Origin: Puniceibacterium antarcticum
Lineage (GTDB): Bacteria; Pseudomonadota; Alphaproteobacteria; Rhodobacterales; Rhodobacteraceae
Assembly: GCF_002760615.1 (NCBI RefSeq)
Contig: NZ_AWWI01000176.1
Coordinates: 48,109-112,108 of the forward strand
Length of the DNA: 64,000 nucleotides
Reading direction: 5' to 3'
Shown here: one piece after another, positions 42,891-52,292 of the stretch
Layout: every line of letters starts with the position of its first letter
How positions within the stretch are numbered: position 1 is the stretch's first letter
The notes under the pieces: model-generated
What the model was told of the DNA's origin: nothing
What the model saw: the letters and a program-made list of their open reading frames with translations, nothing else
Database searches by the model: none
Translations under genes and position numbers: made by a program

Positions 42891-44468
42891 ATGACCTCTT
42901 CCCTGTCGCTGACCCAGAGCACCCGCAAGACCGTGATCGAAACCGCAGGCGGCGTTGTCGCCTCGCAACACCGGCTGGCGGCCGAGGCCGGGGCCGAGGT
43001 GCTGCGGGCCGGGGGGGATGCGGTGGATGCGGCAGTGGCCTGTTCCTTTGTTGTGGGGGTGCTTGAACCCTGGATGAGCGGCCCTGCGGGCGGTGGTGCG
43101 GCGCTGCACTGGCGTGCGGATACGGGTGAGGCGGTGGCGATCAATTTCGGGATGCGCTCCCCCAAGGGCCTGCGCATCGAGGATTATCCGCTGTCGGGCG
43201 AAGGCAAGGCAGGCGATCTGTTCCCCTGGGAGCGGGTGACGGAAGACCGCAACGTGCAGGGGGCAAAAGCCATTGCCGTACCGGGCACGGTGGATGGTCT
43301 GGGCCAGGCACATGACCGGTGGGGGCGGATGCCATGGTCTGATCTGCTGCAGCCCGCGATTGCCCGCGCCAGAGAGGGGATGCTGGTGGACTGGTACGCC
43401 GCACTTCTCATCGCGTCGAGCGCCCGGGATCTGGCGAAGGATGCGGATGCGGCTGCGCTGTTTCTGGATGAGGGGCAGTGGCCCAAGGGGTCCGGCTGGA
43501 CCGCGATCCCGGAAAACCGGCTGGATCAGTCGCGGCTGGCCGACAGTCTGGATATCCTTGCACGCGGTGGTGCGCGGGCGTTCCACGAGGGTGATCTGGC
43601 GCAGGCCATGGCGCGGGATGTGCAGGACAAGGGCGGTTCGCTGAGCGCGCAGGATCTGGCGGGTTATCGCGCCTGGATGGGGGCACCGCTGCGGGTTGAT
43701 TACCGCGATGCGGCCTATCACGTCATGCCGGGGCTGACCGCCGGGCCGACTTTTGCCCATGTGATGGCCGAGCTTGAAGGCGCCGATCTGAGCAGTGATC
43801 CGGCCACCTATGCCGCCTATGCCAATGGCCTGCGCGCCGCGTATGCCGCCCGTCTGGGCAAGATGGGCGACACCGGAGAGGTGCCGGAGGCGCCCGGCTG
43901 CACCACGCATTTTTCGGTGGTGGACCGCGCGGGCAACATGGTGTCGCACACGCAGACCCTGCTTTCGATCTTTGGCAGCCGTGTCGTGTCGCCCACAACC
44001 GGGTTCCTGATGAACAACGGGATCATGTGGTTCGATCCCGAACAGGGCAAGCCGAATTCGCTGGGTCCGGACAAGGCGTGCCTGATGAATGTCTGTCCGA
44101 TCCTGGGCGAACAGGGTGGGCGCCGCTTTGCCATCGGCGCCTCTGGCGGGCGCAAGATTGTCGGGGCGGTGGCGCAGCTTGCGTCGTTCATGGTCGACAA
44201 GGGCATGAGCCTAGAGCAGGCATTCCATCATCCGCGCATCGATGTGTCGGGTGGGGACGCTGTCATAGCGGATGACACGCTGTCCGCGGCAGTACTCGAG
44301 CGGCTGGCGGCGGATGCGCCGTTGCGCACCACGCGCCGCAGCGTGCTGCCCTATGCCTTTGCCTGCCCGGCGGGTGTGCTGCGCGATGCGGGCCGCAACA
44401 GCGGCTGTACGGAAATCATGTCGCCCTGGGGCGATGCCGCTTTGGAAGACGGAGAAAAGACAGAATGA
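42891..44468 (+). CDS. Gamma-glutamyltransferase-family Ntn hydrolase
   Basis: This 525-residue enzyme of the GGT family is expected to cleave itself and then hydrolyse gamma-glutamyl amides or similar substrates. The catalytic Thr is T338 in CTTHFSVVD, following the cleavage site; TGFLMNNGIMWFDP and the ASGGRKI segment are further landmarks. No signal peptide is seen, so it should act in the cytoplasm on imported peptides, unlike the periplasmic GGT of enterics. It is embedded in the peptide ABC operon, with ATGA overlap into the M20 peptidase gene. Confidence 0.9.
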   Translation: MTSSLSLTQSTRKTVIETAGGVVASQHRLAAEAGAEVLRAGGDAVDAAVACSFVVGVLEPWMSGPAGGGAALHWRADTGEAVAINFGMRSPKGLRIEDYPLSGEGKAGDLFPWERVTEDRNVQGAKAIAVPGTVDGLGQAHDRWGRMPWSDLLQPAIARAREGMLVDWYAALLIASSARDLAKDADAAALFLDEGQWPKGSGWTAIPENRLDQSRLADSLDILARGGARAFHEGDLAQAMARDVQDKGGSLSAQDLAGYRAWMGAPLRVDYRDAAYHVMPGLTAGPTFAHVMAELEGADLSSDPATYAAYANGLRAAYAARLGKMGDTGEVPEAPGCTTHFSVVDRAGNMVSHTQTLLSIFGSRVVSPTTGFLMNNGIMWFDPEQGKPNSLGPDKACLMNVCPILGEQGGRRFAIGASGGRKIVGAVAQLASFMVDKGMSLEQAFHHPRIDVSGGDAVIADDTLSAAVLERLAADAPLRTTRRSVLPYAFACPAGVLRDAGRNSGCTEIMSPWGDAALEDGEKTE

Positions 44469-45856
44469 CCCGCGATGCTGCCATTGCACATGTGAGTGAC
44501 TATTTCGACCGGGGCACGTTCCAGTCGGAGCTTTCTGACCTCGTGACCTATCGTTCCGAAAGCCAGAACCCCGCCGACGCGGCGCGCGCCGAATGCCGCC
44601 GCTATCTTGAGGCTGCGATGCTGCCGCGTCTGGATGCCATGGGGTTCACCTGCGAGATCATCGCCAATCCCGACCCGCGCGGTGGCCCGCTGTTGATTGG
44701 CGAACGGCACGAGGGTGACGGGCTGACCACGGTGCTGACCTATGGCCATGGCGACACGGTGCGCGGGCAAGAGGGCATGTGGCGCGAGGGGATCGAACCC
44801 TGGGTGCTGATCGAAGAGGGGGAGCGGTTGTTTGGTCGTGGTGCGGCGGACAACAAGGGCCAGCATCTGATCAACATCGCAGCCCTTGAGGCGGTTCTGG
44901 CCGAGCGCGGCAGTCTGGGATTCAACGTCCGCATCGTGATCGAGATGAGCGAAGAGGTCGGATCGGTCGGCCTGCCCGAGGTGTTCACGCAGTACAAGGA
45001 CCGGCTGACGGCGGATGTGCTGATTGCGTCGGACGGGCCGCGCCTGCAGCCCGATGTGCCGACGATGTTCATGGGCTCGCGCGGTGGCACGACCTTTGAT
45101 CTGTTGGTGGAGACACATGAGGGTGCGCATCATTCCGGCAACTGGGGCGGGTTGCTGTCCGATCCTGCGATGATCCTGGCCCATGCGCTGGCGGTGATCA
45201 CCGACCGGCGCGGACAGATCAAGGTGCCGGAATGGCGCCCCGACAGCCTGACCGCATCTGTACGCGCGGCGCTGAAGGATCTGCCGGTCGCGGGCGGAGA
45301 GGGGCCGGCGGTCAATCCCGACTGGGGCGAAGAAAGCCTGACACCGGCCGAACGGGTATTCGGCTGGAACAGCTTTGCGGTGCTGGCCATGGTGTCGGGT
45401 GTGCCCGACGCGCCGGTGAATGCGATTTCCGGCTGGGCGCGCGCCACCTGTCAGCTGCGTTATGTCGTGGGCACGAAACCCGAGGATGTGGTGCCCGCGC
45501 TGCGCCGTCATCTGGATGCGAACGGGTTCGAGGATGTGCAGATCACCGCGCATGACCGGGGGTTCTTTGCCGCGACGCGGCTGGATCCGGCGCACCCCTG
45601 GGCCGAGTTTGTCGGCCAGTCGATCCGCAAGACCAGTGGCGGCGCGCTGCATGTGCTGCCGAACCTGGCCGGATCGCTGCCCAATGACAGCTTTACCGAT
45701 ATCCTGGGGCTGCCGACGATCTGGGTGCCGCATTCCTATCGCGGCTGTTCGCAGCATGCGCCGAACGAGCATGTGCTGAAATCGGTCTGCCGCGATGCAC
45801 TGCGCGTCATGGCCGGGGTGTTCTGGGATGTGGGCGAAAAGACCGCAACACGCTGA
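44465..45856 (+). CDS. M20-family metallopeptidase (dipeptidase-like)
   Basis: This 463-residue zinc hydrolase probably splits imported dipeptides. The metal site is marked by YGHGDTVRG, GRGAADNKGQH, the catalytic EMSEEVGS and the late His in CSQHAPNEH; a dimerisation domain lies between. The start overlaps the preceding gene by 4 bases, and a terminator follows, so it is the last gene of the IclR-associated operon. Together with the GGT-like enzyme it suggests a take-up-and-hydrolyse route for small amides or peptides. Confidence 0.92.
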   Translation: MTRDAAIAHVSDYFDRGTFQSELSDLVTYRSESQNPADAARAECRRYLEAAMLPRLDAMGFTCEIIANPDPRGGPLLIGERHEGDGLTTVLTYGHGDTVRGQEGMWREGIEPWVLIEEGERLFGRGAADNKGQHLINIAALEAVLAERGSLGFNVRIVIEMSEEVGSVGLPEVFTQYKDRLTADVLIASDGPRLQPDVPTMFMGSRGGTTFDLLVETHEGAHHSGNWGGLLSDPAMILAHALAVITDRRGQIKVPEWRPDSLTASVRAALKDLPVAGGEGPAVNPDWGEESLTPAERVFGWNSFAVLAMVSGVPDAPVNAISGWARATCQLRYVVGTKPEDVVPALRRHLDANGFEDVQITAHDRGFFAATRLDPAHPWAEFVGQSIRKTSGGALHVLPNLAGSLPNDSFTDILGLPTIWVPHSYRGCSQHAPNEHVLKSVCRDALRVMAGVFWDVGEKTATR

Positions 45857-45871
45857 GCCGAGCGAAAAAGA

Positions 45872-45900
45872 GGGCCGATACCACCGGTTTCGGCCCTTTT
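45872..45900 (+). terminator. Intrinsic terminator of the peptide operon
   Basis: GGGCCGA (45872-45878) pairs with TCGGCCC (45890-45896), flanked by A-rich and TTTT tracts; an inner ACC/GGT pair lengthens the stem. Confidence 0.85.
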
Positions 45901-46023
45901 CTGTCAGAAATCAGGTTCCGAGCGTTGTTGCGTGCTGGCAATGGCGCAATTTTGACGTGTGGATCTGGTTGTCGTGCCCGATCCGAGCCGGTACCAATCT
46001 TCGTGAATACGAGGAGAGGTTGC

Positions 46024-47319
46024 ATGAAATTCCCCACCATCGTCGCGGCACTTGCGGCAGGTATCCCATCCCTTCTGCAGGCAGAAAACCGCATTGATCT
46101 GGTACGTCCGGACGCACCCGCGCTGGCGGCGCATGGCGATTACACCGTGGGCGTGCGCACGATGACCTTTACCGATCCCGGACGGATCGATGTGGTCAAC
46201 GCCACCGAAGACGGCGCACCGCTGCGGTATGACCGCAACATCACGGTCGAGGTCTGGTATCCGGCGGCCGAGGGCACCCAGCCGGGCGGCACCTATCAGA
46301 CGGTTCTGCGTGATGGCAAAACGCCGGTCACCCTGACGGGCATGGCCGCACGGGATGCGGCCCCGGCCAAGGGATCCTTTCCGCTGGTGCTGATTTCGCA
46401 CGGCTATCCGGGCAACCGGTACCTGATGAGCCATCTGGGCGAAAATCTGGCCTCCAAAGGGTTTGTCACAGTGTCTGCGGATCACCCTGACAGCACCTAT
46501 TCCGATCTTGGCGTCTTTGGATCGACGCTGGTGAACCGGCCGATAGATCAGGCGTTTCTGGTGGACAGCATGGCCGCGCTTGAGGATCAGATCGGCGCGA
46601 TCACCGATGTCGAACGCACGGGTGTTGTCGGCTATTCCATGGGTGGCTACGGCGCGTTGATCTATGGCGGCGCGGGTCTGTCCCAGACAGCGGTGAGCCG
46701 CACCGAGCCTGCGGCCTATGCCCCGCCGGAGGAGCTTTTGCGGCGGCACCTGTCGGGCAGCGCATCCCACGGCGATCTGGTCGATCCGCGAGTGAAGGCC
46801 GTTGTTGCCATCGGCCCCTGGGGGCGGAACCGGGATTTCTGGGATGCGCAAGGGCTGGCGCAGTTCAAGAAGCCGCTGATGCTGGTTGCGGGCAGCGCGG
46901 ATGATGTGTCCGAATACCCGGCGATCCGCGAGATCTTTCACGAGACAATCGGCACCCGGCGGCATTTGCTGACCTTTGCGTCCGCAAACCACAATGCCGC
47001 CGCACCAATGCCCGCGCCGGACAATTCCTGGGCGGTGTCACAAAGCCTGGGCTGGGCGCCGTTCGAGCACTACGCCGATGCGGTCTGGGATACGACGCGG
47101 ATGAACAACATCCTGCAGCATTTCACGACGGCCTTCCTTGATCTGCACCTGAAGGGTGACAGCGACAAGGCGCGCTATCTGTCCCTTGTCGAGGCGGCGG
47201 AGGACGGCGTCTGGGCGACATCCGAAGACGGCGTGCCAGCGGCCGCGCATTCCTATTGGGAAGGATTTTCCAAGCGCAGCGCAAAGGGTCTGCGTTTTGA
47301 AACACTTGAGGCCGAGTGA
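46024..47319 (+). CDS. Secreted alpha/beta hydrolase
   Basis: This is an exported hydrolase of 431 residues resembling dienelactone hydrolase and PAF-acetylhydrolase-type proteins. The signal peptide is MKFPTIVAALAAGIPSLLQA. The nucleophile elbow is VGYSMGGYGAL, the oxyanion strand LVLISHGYPGNRYL, and a later His occurs in SANHNAAAP. ATG 46024 follows GGAGAGG; upstream in-frame sequence lacks a signal. It stands alone between two terminator-like structures. The substrate is unknown, perhaps an ester or lactone in the periplasm. Confidence 0.85.
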   Translation: MKFPTIVAALAAGIPSLLQAENRIDLVRPDAPALAAHGDYTVGVRTMTFTDPGRIDVVNATEDGAPLRYDRNITVEVWYPAAEGTQPGGTYQTVLRDGKTPVTLTGMAARDAAPAKGSFPLVLISHGYPGNRYLMSHLGENLASKGFVTVSADHPDSTYSDLGVFGSTLVNRPIDQAFLVDSMAALEDQIGAITDVERTGVVGYSMGGYGALIYGGAGLSQTAVSRTEPAAYAPPEELLRRHLSGSASHGDLVDPRVKAVVAIGPWGRNRDFWDAQGLAQFKKPLMLVAGSADDVSEYPAIREIFHETIGTRRHLLTFASANHNAAAPMPAPDNSWAVSQSLGWAPFEHYADAVWDTTRMNNILQHFTTAFLDLHLKGDSDKARYLSLVEAAEDGVWATSEDGVPAAAHSYWEGFSKRSAKGLRFETLEAE

Positions 47320-47327
47320 TCATGCCA

Positions 47328-47355
47328 GATGCGCCGCAGGAAACTGTGGCGCATC
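47328..47355 (+). terminator. Hairpin after the alpha/beta hydrolase gene
   Basis: GATGCGCC (47328-47335) pairs perfectly with GGCGCATC (47348-47355). No T-run follows, so it may act with Rho or stabilise the 3' end. Confidence 0.55.
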
Positions 47356-47512
47356 CTCAAGGGTTTAGCGCCTGAAAGGACGGCATTTGATCCCGTCACG
47401 GGGCACGCGGGCTGCGTTCGGGCGCGTGTTTCGTGACAGTAGCGGGGACGTTCACAGAGCTGTCGCATCGCGGGACTAACAGAAGGCAGGATCACCCAGT
47501 CAAGGATCAGCC

Positions 47513-49306
47513 ATGTCTTTTCGTAGCCAATTCCTCTGCGCCACCGCCCTTGTCATGATGCCCATGTTTGCACATGCGGGCGAGCTTGCCTTCAGCCCCG
47601 TGCCTTTTGCCGCTGAAGATGCGGCCAAACGCGCCGCGATCGCGACCGACAGCGTGACCATAGATGGCAAGGATTATCCGATTGCGTATCATGTGCTGGC
47701 ACGCTCTGGCGACAAGATCGCCGGCAACACCTTTGCCGGGCTGACCGGTCGCGACGGCAAGATCGTGATGTCCGAAGATGGTTCTGAGCATATCTCGGCG
47801 GATGCCGATTTTACCTCGCTTCTGCCGGTGGGGGACAAGCTGTATTCGGTCACCCATTTTGAATCGCGTCCCGGTGCGATGTATATCAGCGAGCTGTCGC
47901 AGGATGCCGACGGCAATCTGAAAGCCATCTCGACCAAGCCGGTTGATTTCTCGGCTTATGGCGGTCTTTGGGTGCCCTGCGCCGGATCCGTGACCCCATG
48001 GAACACCCATCTGGGGTCCGAAGAATACCCTGCTGATGCGCGCAGCATCGAAGCGGCCACGAGCCTGGACGATATCGACGATTACGATTTTCCGATGGTG
48101 CGTTATGAAGGTGTCGATCCTTCCAAGATGACGCTGGACGAATTCCGCGCTACCTATAAGCCCTATCGCTATGGATACCCCACCGAAATCACCGTGACCG
48201 AAGATGGTTCTGCCACCGCGCACAAGCATTTCTCGATGGGTCGCGTGGCTGTCGAACTGGCGAAAGTCATGCCCGACCAGAAAACGGCGTATATTTCGGA
48301 CGATGGCACCAACGTGGGTCTGTTCCGCTTTGTCGCGGACACCGAGGCGGACCTGAGCGCTGGTAGGCTTTACGCCGCGAAATGGGTTCAGACCTCGGCA
48401 GAGGGCGTGGGCGAAGCGGATCTGGAATGGGTTGACCTTGGTCATGCGAAAGACGCGGATGTTCAGGCCGGGATCGAAGCGGATGCCAAATTTTCGGACC
48501 TGTTCGAAACTGCCGACATAAACGAAGATGGCACCTGCCCCGAAGGGTTCCTGTCGTCGAATGCCGAAGGCGCTGCCGAGTGCCTGAAGGTGCAGCCGGG
48601 CATGGAGATGCTTGCCTCGCGTCTGGAAACCCGCCGGTTCGCGTCGATGATGGGTGCCACCACCGAGTTCCGCAAGATGGAAGGCATTGCCTACGATCCT
48701 GATCACAACAAGGTCTATCTGTCGATTTCGGAAGTTGGCAAAGCCATGGAAGCCGGTTCCAAAGGCGACAAGGGTGGCCGTGACGACATCCAGCTTGAGG
48801 CAAACAGCTGCGGTGCCGTCTATCAGCTTGACCTTGACGAGGACTATAAAGCGACATCGATGAAGGGTCTGGTTGCCGGCATTCCGATGAGCAAGGAAGC
48901 GGTTGCCGCTGCGGCAGATCCGTCCTGCGATCCGGCCCACAACATGTGTGGTGCTGCGGCCGAGGTGAACACCTGTGACATCGACGGCATCGCGAACCCG
49001 GACAACGTGACCTACATCCCGGGCTACAACACGGTGATCATCGGTGAAGACACCGGTTCGGGCCATCAGAACGATGTGATCTGGTCGATGAACCTTGAGG
49101 ACGGATCGCTGACTCGCATCCTGTCCACACCTTACGGTTCCGAAACCACGTCGCCCTACTGGTACCCGGACGTCAACGGCCACGGCTATCTGATGGCCGT
49201 GATCCAGCACCCCTATGGTGAATCCGACGAAGACAAGCTGACGGATGCGGCCGATGCCCGCGCCTATGTCGGCTACATCGGGCCGTTCCCGGCCCTCGGC
49301 AACTAA
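47513..49306 (+). CDS. PhoX-like (DUF839) exported phosphatase-family protein
   Basis: This periplasmic protein of 597 residues belongs to the DUF839/PhoX family. A Sec-type signal (MSFRSQFLCATALVMMPMFA, cleaved after HA) replaces the Tat signal typical of PhoX. The metal-site region WVPCAGSVTPWNTHLGSEEY is retained, with Cys156 and Glu170/171 at the positions used for the Fe-Ca site in PhoX. More cysteines lie in the C-terminal half. ATG 47513 has AAGGA upstream. Phosphatase activity is plausible but not certain because related DUF839 proteins vary. A 98-nt palindrome starts right after its stop, and a diheme protein follows. Confidence 0.85.
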   Translation: MSFRSQFLCATALVMMPMFAHAGELAFSPVPFAAEDAAKRAAIATDSVTIDGKDYPIAYHVLARSGDKIAGNTFAGLTGRDGKIVMSEDGSEHISADADFTSLLPVGDKLYSVTHFESRPGAMYISELSQDADGNLKAISTKPVDFSAYGGLWVPCAGSVTPWNTHLGSEEYPADARSIEAATSLDDIDDYDFPMVRYEGVDPSKMTLDEFRATYKPYRYGYPTEITVTEDGSATAHKHFSMGRVAVELAKVMPDQKTAYISDDGTNVGLFRFVADTEADLSAGRLYAAKWVQTSAEGVGEADLEWVDLGHAKDADVQAGIEADAKFSDLFETADINEDGTCPEGFLSSNAEGAAECLKVQPGMEMLASRLETRRFASMMGATTEFRKMEGIAYDPDHNKVYLSISEVGKAMEAGSKGDKGGRDDIQLEANSCGAVYQLDLDEDYKATSMKGLVAGIPMSKEAVAAAADPSCDPAHNMCGAAAEVNTCDIDGIANPDNVTYIPGYNTVIIGEDTGSGHQNDVIWSMNLEDGSLTRILSTPYGSETTSPYWYPDVNGHGYLMAVIQHPYGESDEDKLTDAADARAYVGYIGPFPALGN

Positions 49307-49404
49307 AGCGTTTCGGATTTAACCTCAGACAATGGGCATCGGATTTCGCGTTCGACCAAAGGGAGAGACAGCGAACATCCGATCCAAATTTAATCCCAAA
49401 CGCT
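49307..49404. repeat. 100-nt palindromic element, copy C
   Basis: AGCGTTTCGGATTTAA pairs with TTAATCCCAAACGCT at the far end, and an inner ATCGGAT...TTCG pairs with CGAACATCCGAT. It starts on the base after the PhoX-like stop. Arm lengths, spacing and AGCGT ends match copies A and B, though the loop sequence differs. Confidence 0.7.
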
Positions 49405-49434
49405 GTAAGCGTGCGTTTTAAACCGCTGACAGTT

Positions 49435-49463
49435 CGGGGCCCGGGTTTCTGGGCCCCGTTTTC
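49435..49463 (+). terminator. Intrinsic terminator of the PhoX-like gene
   Basis: CGGGGCCC (49435-49442) pairs with GGGCCCCG (49451-49458), followed by TTTTCTT. The next gene starts 29 bases on. Confidence 0.85.
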
Positions 49464-49491
49464 TTGAGGATCTTTTCTGCGGAGAAAAAAT

Positions 49492-51138
49492 ATGCTGCGT
49501 TTGTCTGTCTTTGCGTTTTTGCTCAGTTCCGGGTCGTCTATGGCGGTTGATCTGACAACCACCACTCTGGACAATCCGACGGCCTATATTCCGCCGCAGT
49601 GCTATACCAAGACGCTGGATGACGCCGGTGTCGCCCACAACCCCTGCCAGACCTGCCATGTGAGCGCGCGCCGCCCGAATTTCGTCAATGATCCGGTCCT
49701 GCAGCAAAGCTATGCGATGCCGGGGCCCGCGCTGGTCAATCCCTGGACCAACCTGTTTGTGGACCGCACTGGCGTTGTTGCCGCAACCGACCCCGCAGAG
49801 ATCAAGGCCTATGTGGAGCAGGACAATTATCTGGGTACGGATGGCCAGCCGATCCTGGCTGCCAAGCTGGCAGAGGTGCCGGTGGATTGGGACAGCAATG
49901 GCGATGGTCAATGGGCGGGTTATGTGCCCGACAGCTATTTCGCCTTTGACGAGGAAGGGTTCGATCACGCTCCGGATGGACGCCTGAGCGGTTGGCGCGC
50001 CTTTGCCTATCAGCCGCTGCCGGGCGGGTTCTGGCCCACCAACGGGTCGGGTGATGATGTGCTGATCCGCCTGCCTCAGGCCTATCGTCAGGATGCGTCG
50101 GGGGCTGTAGATCTGGAGGTCTACAAGACCAACCTGTCGATCACTGAGGCGCTGATCCGGCGGGCCGATGTGGCGATCGAGCCAACGGATGAGACCGCCA
50201 TGGGGGTCGATCTGGACCGGGATGGCGTTATGGGGCGCGCGACAGAGGTGGTGTTTTCCTTTGCGCCCCTTGATGGTGAGATGATGTATTGGGCGGGCCT
50301 TGCAGGGACTTTGTCTGGCGCAGAGGCACCGCTTGCCGCCGGGCTCTATCCCTATGGGACCGAATTCTTGCATTCCGTGCGCTACCTTGATCCGCAGGGC
50401 GACACGGTGGCCATGGCGCCCCGGATGAAAGAGCTGCGTTACATGCGCAAATCGCGCTGGCAGACCTATGCCGACCTTGAAGACAGCGCGCTGGGCGAAA
50501 AGAAAGAGGACAGCGATTTTCCCGATCGCACCAAGCAGTTCTTTGGCTCGTCCGAGGCTGGCATTCCCACCGGCAATGGCTGGCGTCTGCAGGGGTTCAT
50601 CGAAGATGCCGCAGGTGACTTGCGCCCGCAGAGTTTCGAGGAAACCGTGTTTTGCACCGGCTGCCACGGGGGCGTCGGGACGGTGGATGACTCTACCTTT
50701 GCCTTTCCCCGCAAGCTGGCCGCCGGATCGTTGCGCGATGGCTGGTATCACTGGAGCCAGAAAAGCCTGTCCGGCACGCCGGATCTGATCCGCGCGGATG
50801 GCATGGGCGATTACGTCCATTACCTGCGCACCAACGGGGCAGGCGACGAATATCGCGCCAATAGCGAGGTGATCGAGGCCTGGCTGGATGGAAACCGCAA
50901 GCTGAGCGACGCAAAGGCGGCGCAGATCCACGACGATATCGCACCGCTGATCATCCCGTCGCAGGGTCGTGCCATGGCACTGAACGCAGCGTACCGCGAC
51001 ATCGTGCACGGTCAGAGCTTTGCCAAGGGGCGGGATGCGCATGTGACGCCCATGGACAAGACCGTCTGGCGCAAGGTCGAGGACGAGCAGCCGACCGGCA
51101 TTGAAACGCCCGAACCCGCCTGGTTCGCGCGCCGCTAA
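49492..51138 (+). CDS. Exported diheme c-type cytochrome-like protein, function unknown
   Basis: I do not recognise a named family. The 548-residue protein has a short signal peptide (MLRLSVFAFLLSSGSSMA) and two CxxCH haem-attachment motifs, CQTCH at 52-56 and CTGCH at 388-392, separated by over 300 residues. The middle section has DSNGDGQWAGYVPDSYFAFD and a Trp/Tyr-rich PGGFWPTNGSGDDVL. The start, ATG 49492, lies 29 bases after the PhoX-like terminator, so read-through coupling is possible. The wide motif spacing suggests an enzyme or dedicated electron carrier rather than a small cytochrome. Confidence 0.82.
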   Translation: MLRLSVFAFLLSSGSSMAVDLTTTTLDNPTAYIPPQCYTKTLDDAGVAHNPCQTCHVSARRPNFVNDPVLQQSYAMPGPALVNPWTNLFVDRTGVVAATDPAEIKAYVEQDNYLGTDGQPILAAKLAEVPVDWDSNGDGQWAGYVPDSYFAFDEEGFDHAPDGRLSGWRAFAYQPLPGGFWPTNGSGDDVLIRLPQAYRQDASGAVDLEVYKTNLSITEALIRRADVAIEPTDETAMGVDLDRDGVMGRATEVVFSFAPLDGEMMYWAGLAGTLSGAEAPLAAGLYPYGTEFLHSVRYLDPQGDTVAMAPRMKELRYMRKSRWQTYADLEDSALGEKKEDSDFPDRTKQFFGSSEAGIPTGNGWRLQGFIEDAAGDLRPQSFEETVFCTGCHGGVGTVDDSTFAFPRKLAAGSLRDGWYHWSQKSLSGTPDLIRADGMGDYVHYLRTNGAGDEYRANSEVIEAWLDGNRKLSDAKAAQIHDDIAPLIIPSQGRAMALNAAYRDIVHGQSFAKGRDAHVTPMDKTVWRKVEDEQPTGIETPEPAWFARR

Positions 51139-51327
51139 AGCGTTCCGCTTTCGCTGGGAGCGGCCCTGCTGGCGGCGCGGTACAGATCCAGGCCGACCGC
51201 GTCCAGCCCCGGTGCGCGGATCATCACGTTGAAGTCGTCAGACAGCTGCGTCACACCGTGTTCCGCCCCGGTGTGCTGCGGCGTCACGGTCGCAAAGGGC
51301 GGCAATCCTGATGTAGTTGCGCCCCAG

Positions 51328-51459
51328 CTACGGCGGCAGCATCTGGCGGGCATGACGACCGCAGCCGATATACGGGCCGAGGGTGAAGGTGAGGATCACC
51401 AGCATGGGCAGATAGACGCTCAGGATGCGTTTGACGGGACAGCGTTTGTGCAGGGCCAT
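51328..51459 (-). pseudogene. Remnant of a sugar ABC permease (MalG-type), N terminus
   Basis: MALHKRCPVKRILSVYLPML followed by VILTFTLGPYIG is a permease N terminus and first span; the frame breaks to a TAG after 43 codons. Its ATG overlaps the stop of the preceding permease fragment, as in intact operons. The rest of the gene is gone, and sequence down to 51139 shows only short unclear frames. Confidence 0.6.
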
Positions 51460-51563
51460 CAAGACACCGCCTTTCCGATGCGGCGGACATAGAAGACGAC
51501 AATCAGCATGAGCCTCAGCGTGAAGAGCACTGTGATGGCTGATTCATATCCAAAGTCGGGGTT
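51459..51563 (-). pseudogene. Remnant of a sugar ABC permease (MalF-type), C terminus
   Basis: NPDFGYESAITVLFTLRLML followed by IVVFYVRRIGKAVS is the last span and tail of a MalF-type permease. It is fused directly to the end of the binding-protein remnant, so most of the gene has been deleted. Confidence 0.65.
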
Positions 51564-52034
51564 AGTGCGCATTGACGAAGGCATAAAGCGGCAGGCTGTC
51601 GACCGTCGCCTGACAGAGCGCTGCGGTTGCGGTGTCCAGCTTTCGGTGTCGGCTTTGATCACCGGCAGTTGCCCTGACGCCTCGTTGAACCAAGTGTTGT
51701 TTCCGGGCTAGGACAGGAAGCTGATCCATTTCCAGGCGTCTTCATTGTCTTCGGCGCCGGGCATCACGGCGGTCCTTGCGTCGCCAAAGGCGCTCCAGCG
51801 GCCACCGCCACATTCTGGCACGATGGCCGCAGCGACCGTGCCGCCCAATGCCTTGACCATGCCGTTGGCCGATCCGCTGTGGTGGATTGTGATTGCGGTA
51901 TTGCCCGCCTTGAAGGCGCCGATGATTTCCTGAAAGCTCTCATTGGGGGCCGAGGGCGGGAACACCTTGTCCTTCTGGAACAGATCCGCGACGCATTCTG
52001 TCCCAGCGACACCCGCATCCGAGGTCAGCCTTGC
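51564..52034 (-). pseudogene. Remnant of a sugar ABC binding protein, C-terminal part
   Basis: The segment KVFPPSAPNESFQEIIGAFK, then AITIHHSGSANGMVKALG and EDAWKWISFLS, is characteristic of UgpB/MalE-type binding proteins. There is an in-frame TAG at 51708-51710, after which the same frame continues as NNTWFNEASGQLPVIKADTE, followed by a frameshift. The N-terminal half is absent. Confidence 0.75.
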
Positions 52035-52265
52035 TCAGACGGTCGTGGTCTTGAAAACGTCCCCGCAGTTGGAAAAGGCTTCCCGGGCCTCTGGCAGTGC
52101 GGCGCCCATCTGCATGAAGCCGTGCACGACACCGCCCATCAGATCAAAGCGGTCCCTGCGCCAGAGGGCGCGCAGCCGCGCGATCATTAGATCTGTATCC
52201 GAGCGCAAAGGGTCCAGCGCGGTGGCTTTCAGGTAGAGCGACCGCAGGTGCGACAGGGCGTCATC
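52035..52265 (-). pseudogene. Remnant of an HSL-type esterase, C terminus
   Basis: Reading DALSHLRSLYLKATALDPLR then SDTDLMIARLRALW and GGVVHGFMQMGAALPEAREA gives the C-terminal Asp and His blocks of hormone-sensitive-lipase-type esterases. It ends at a TGA (52035-52037) and runs into the binding-protein remnant. No N-terminal HGGG or GDSAG motif survives. Confidence 0.6.
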
Positions 52266-52292
52266 CCCGGCCGGCAGCGGGGCAAGGCAGGG

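Noticed and set aside
41847..43949. Long minus-strand open frame opposite the DppF-like and GGT-like genes
   Set aside because: Antisense artefact of high GC content; the plus strand has Walker motifs and the catalytic Thr.
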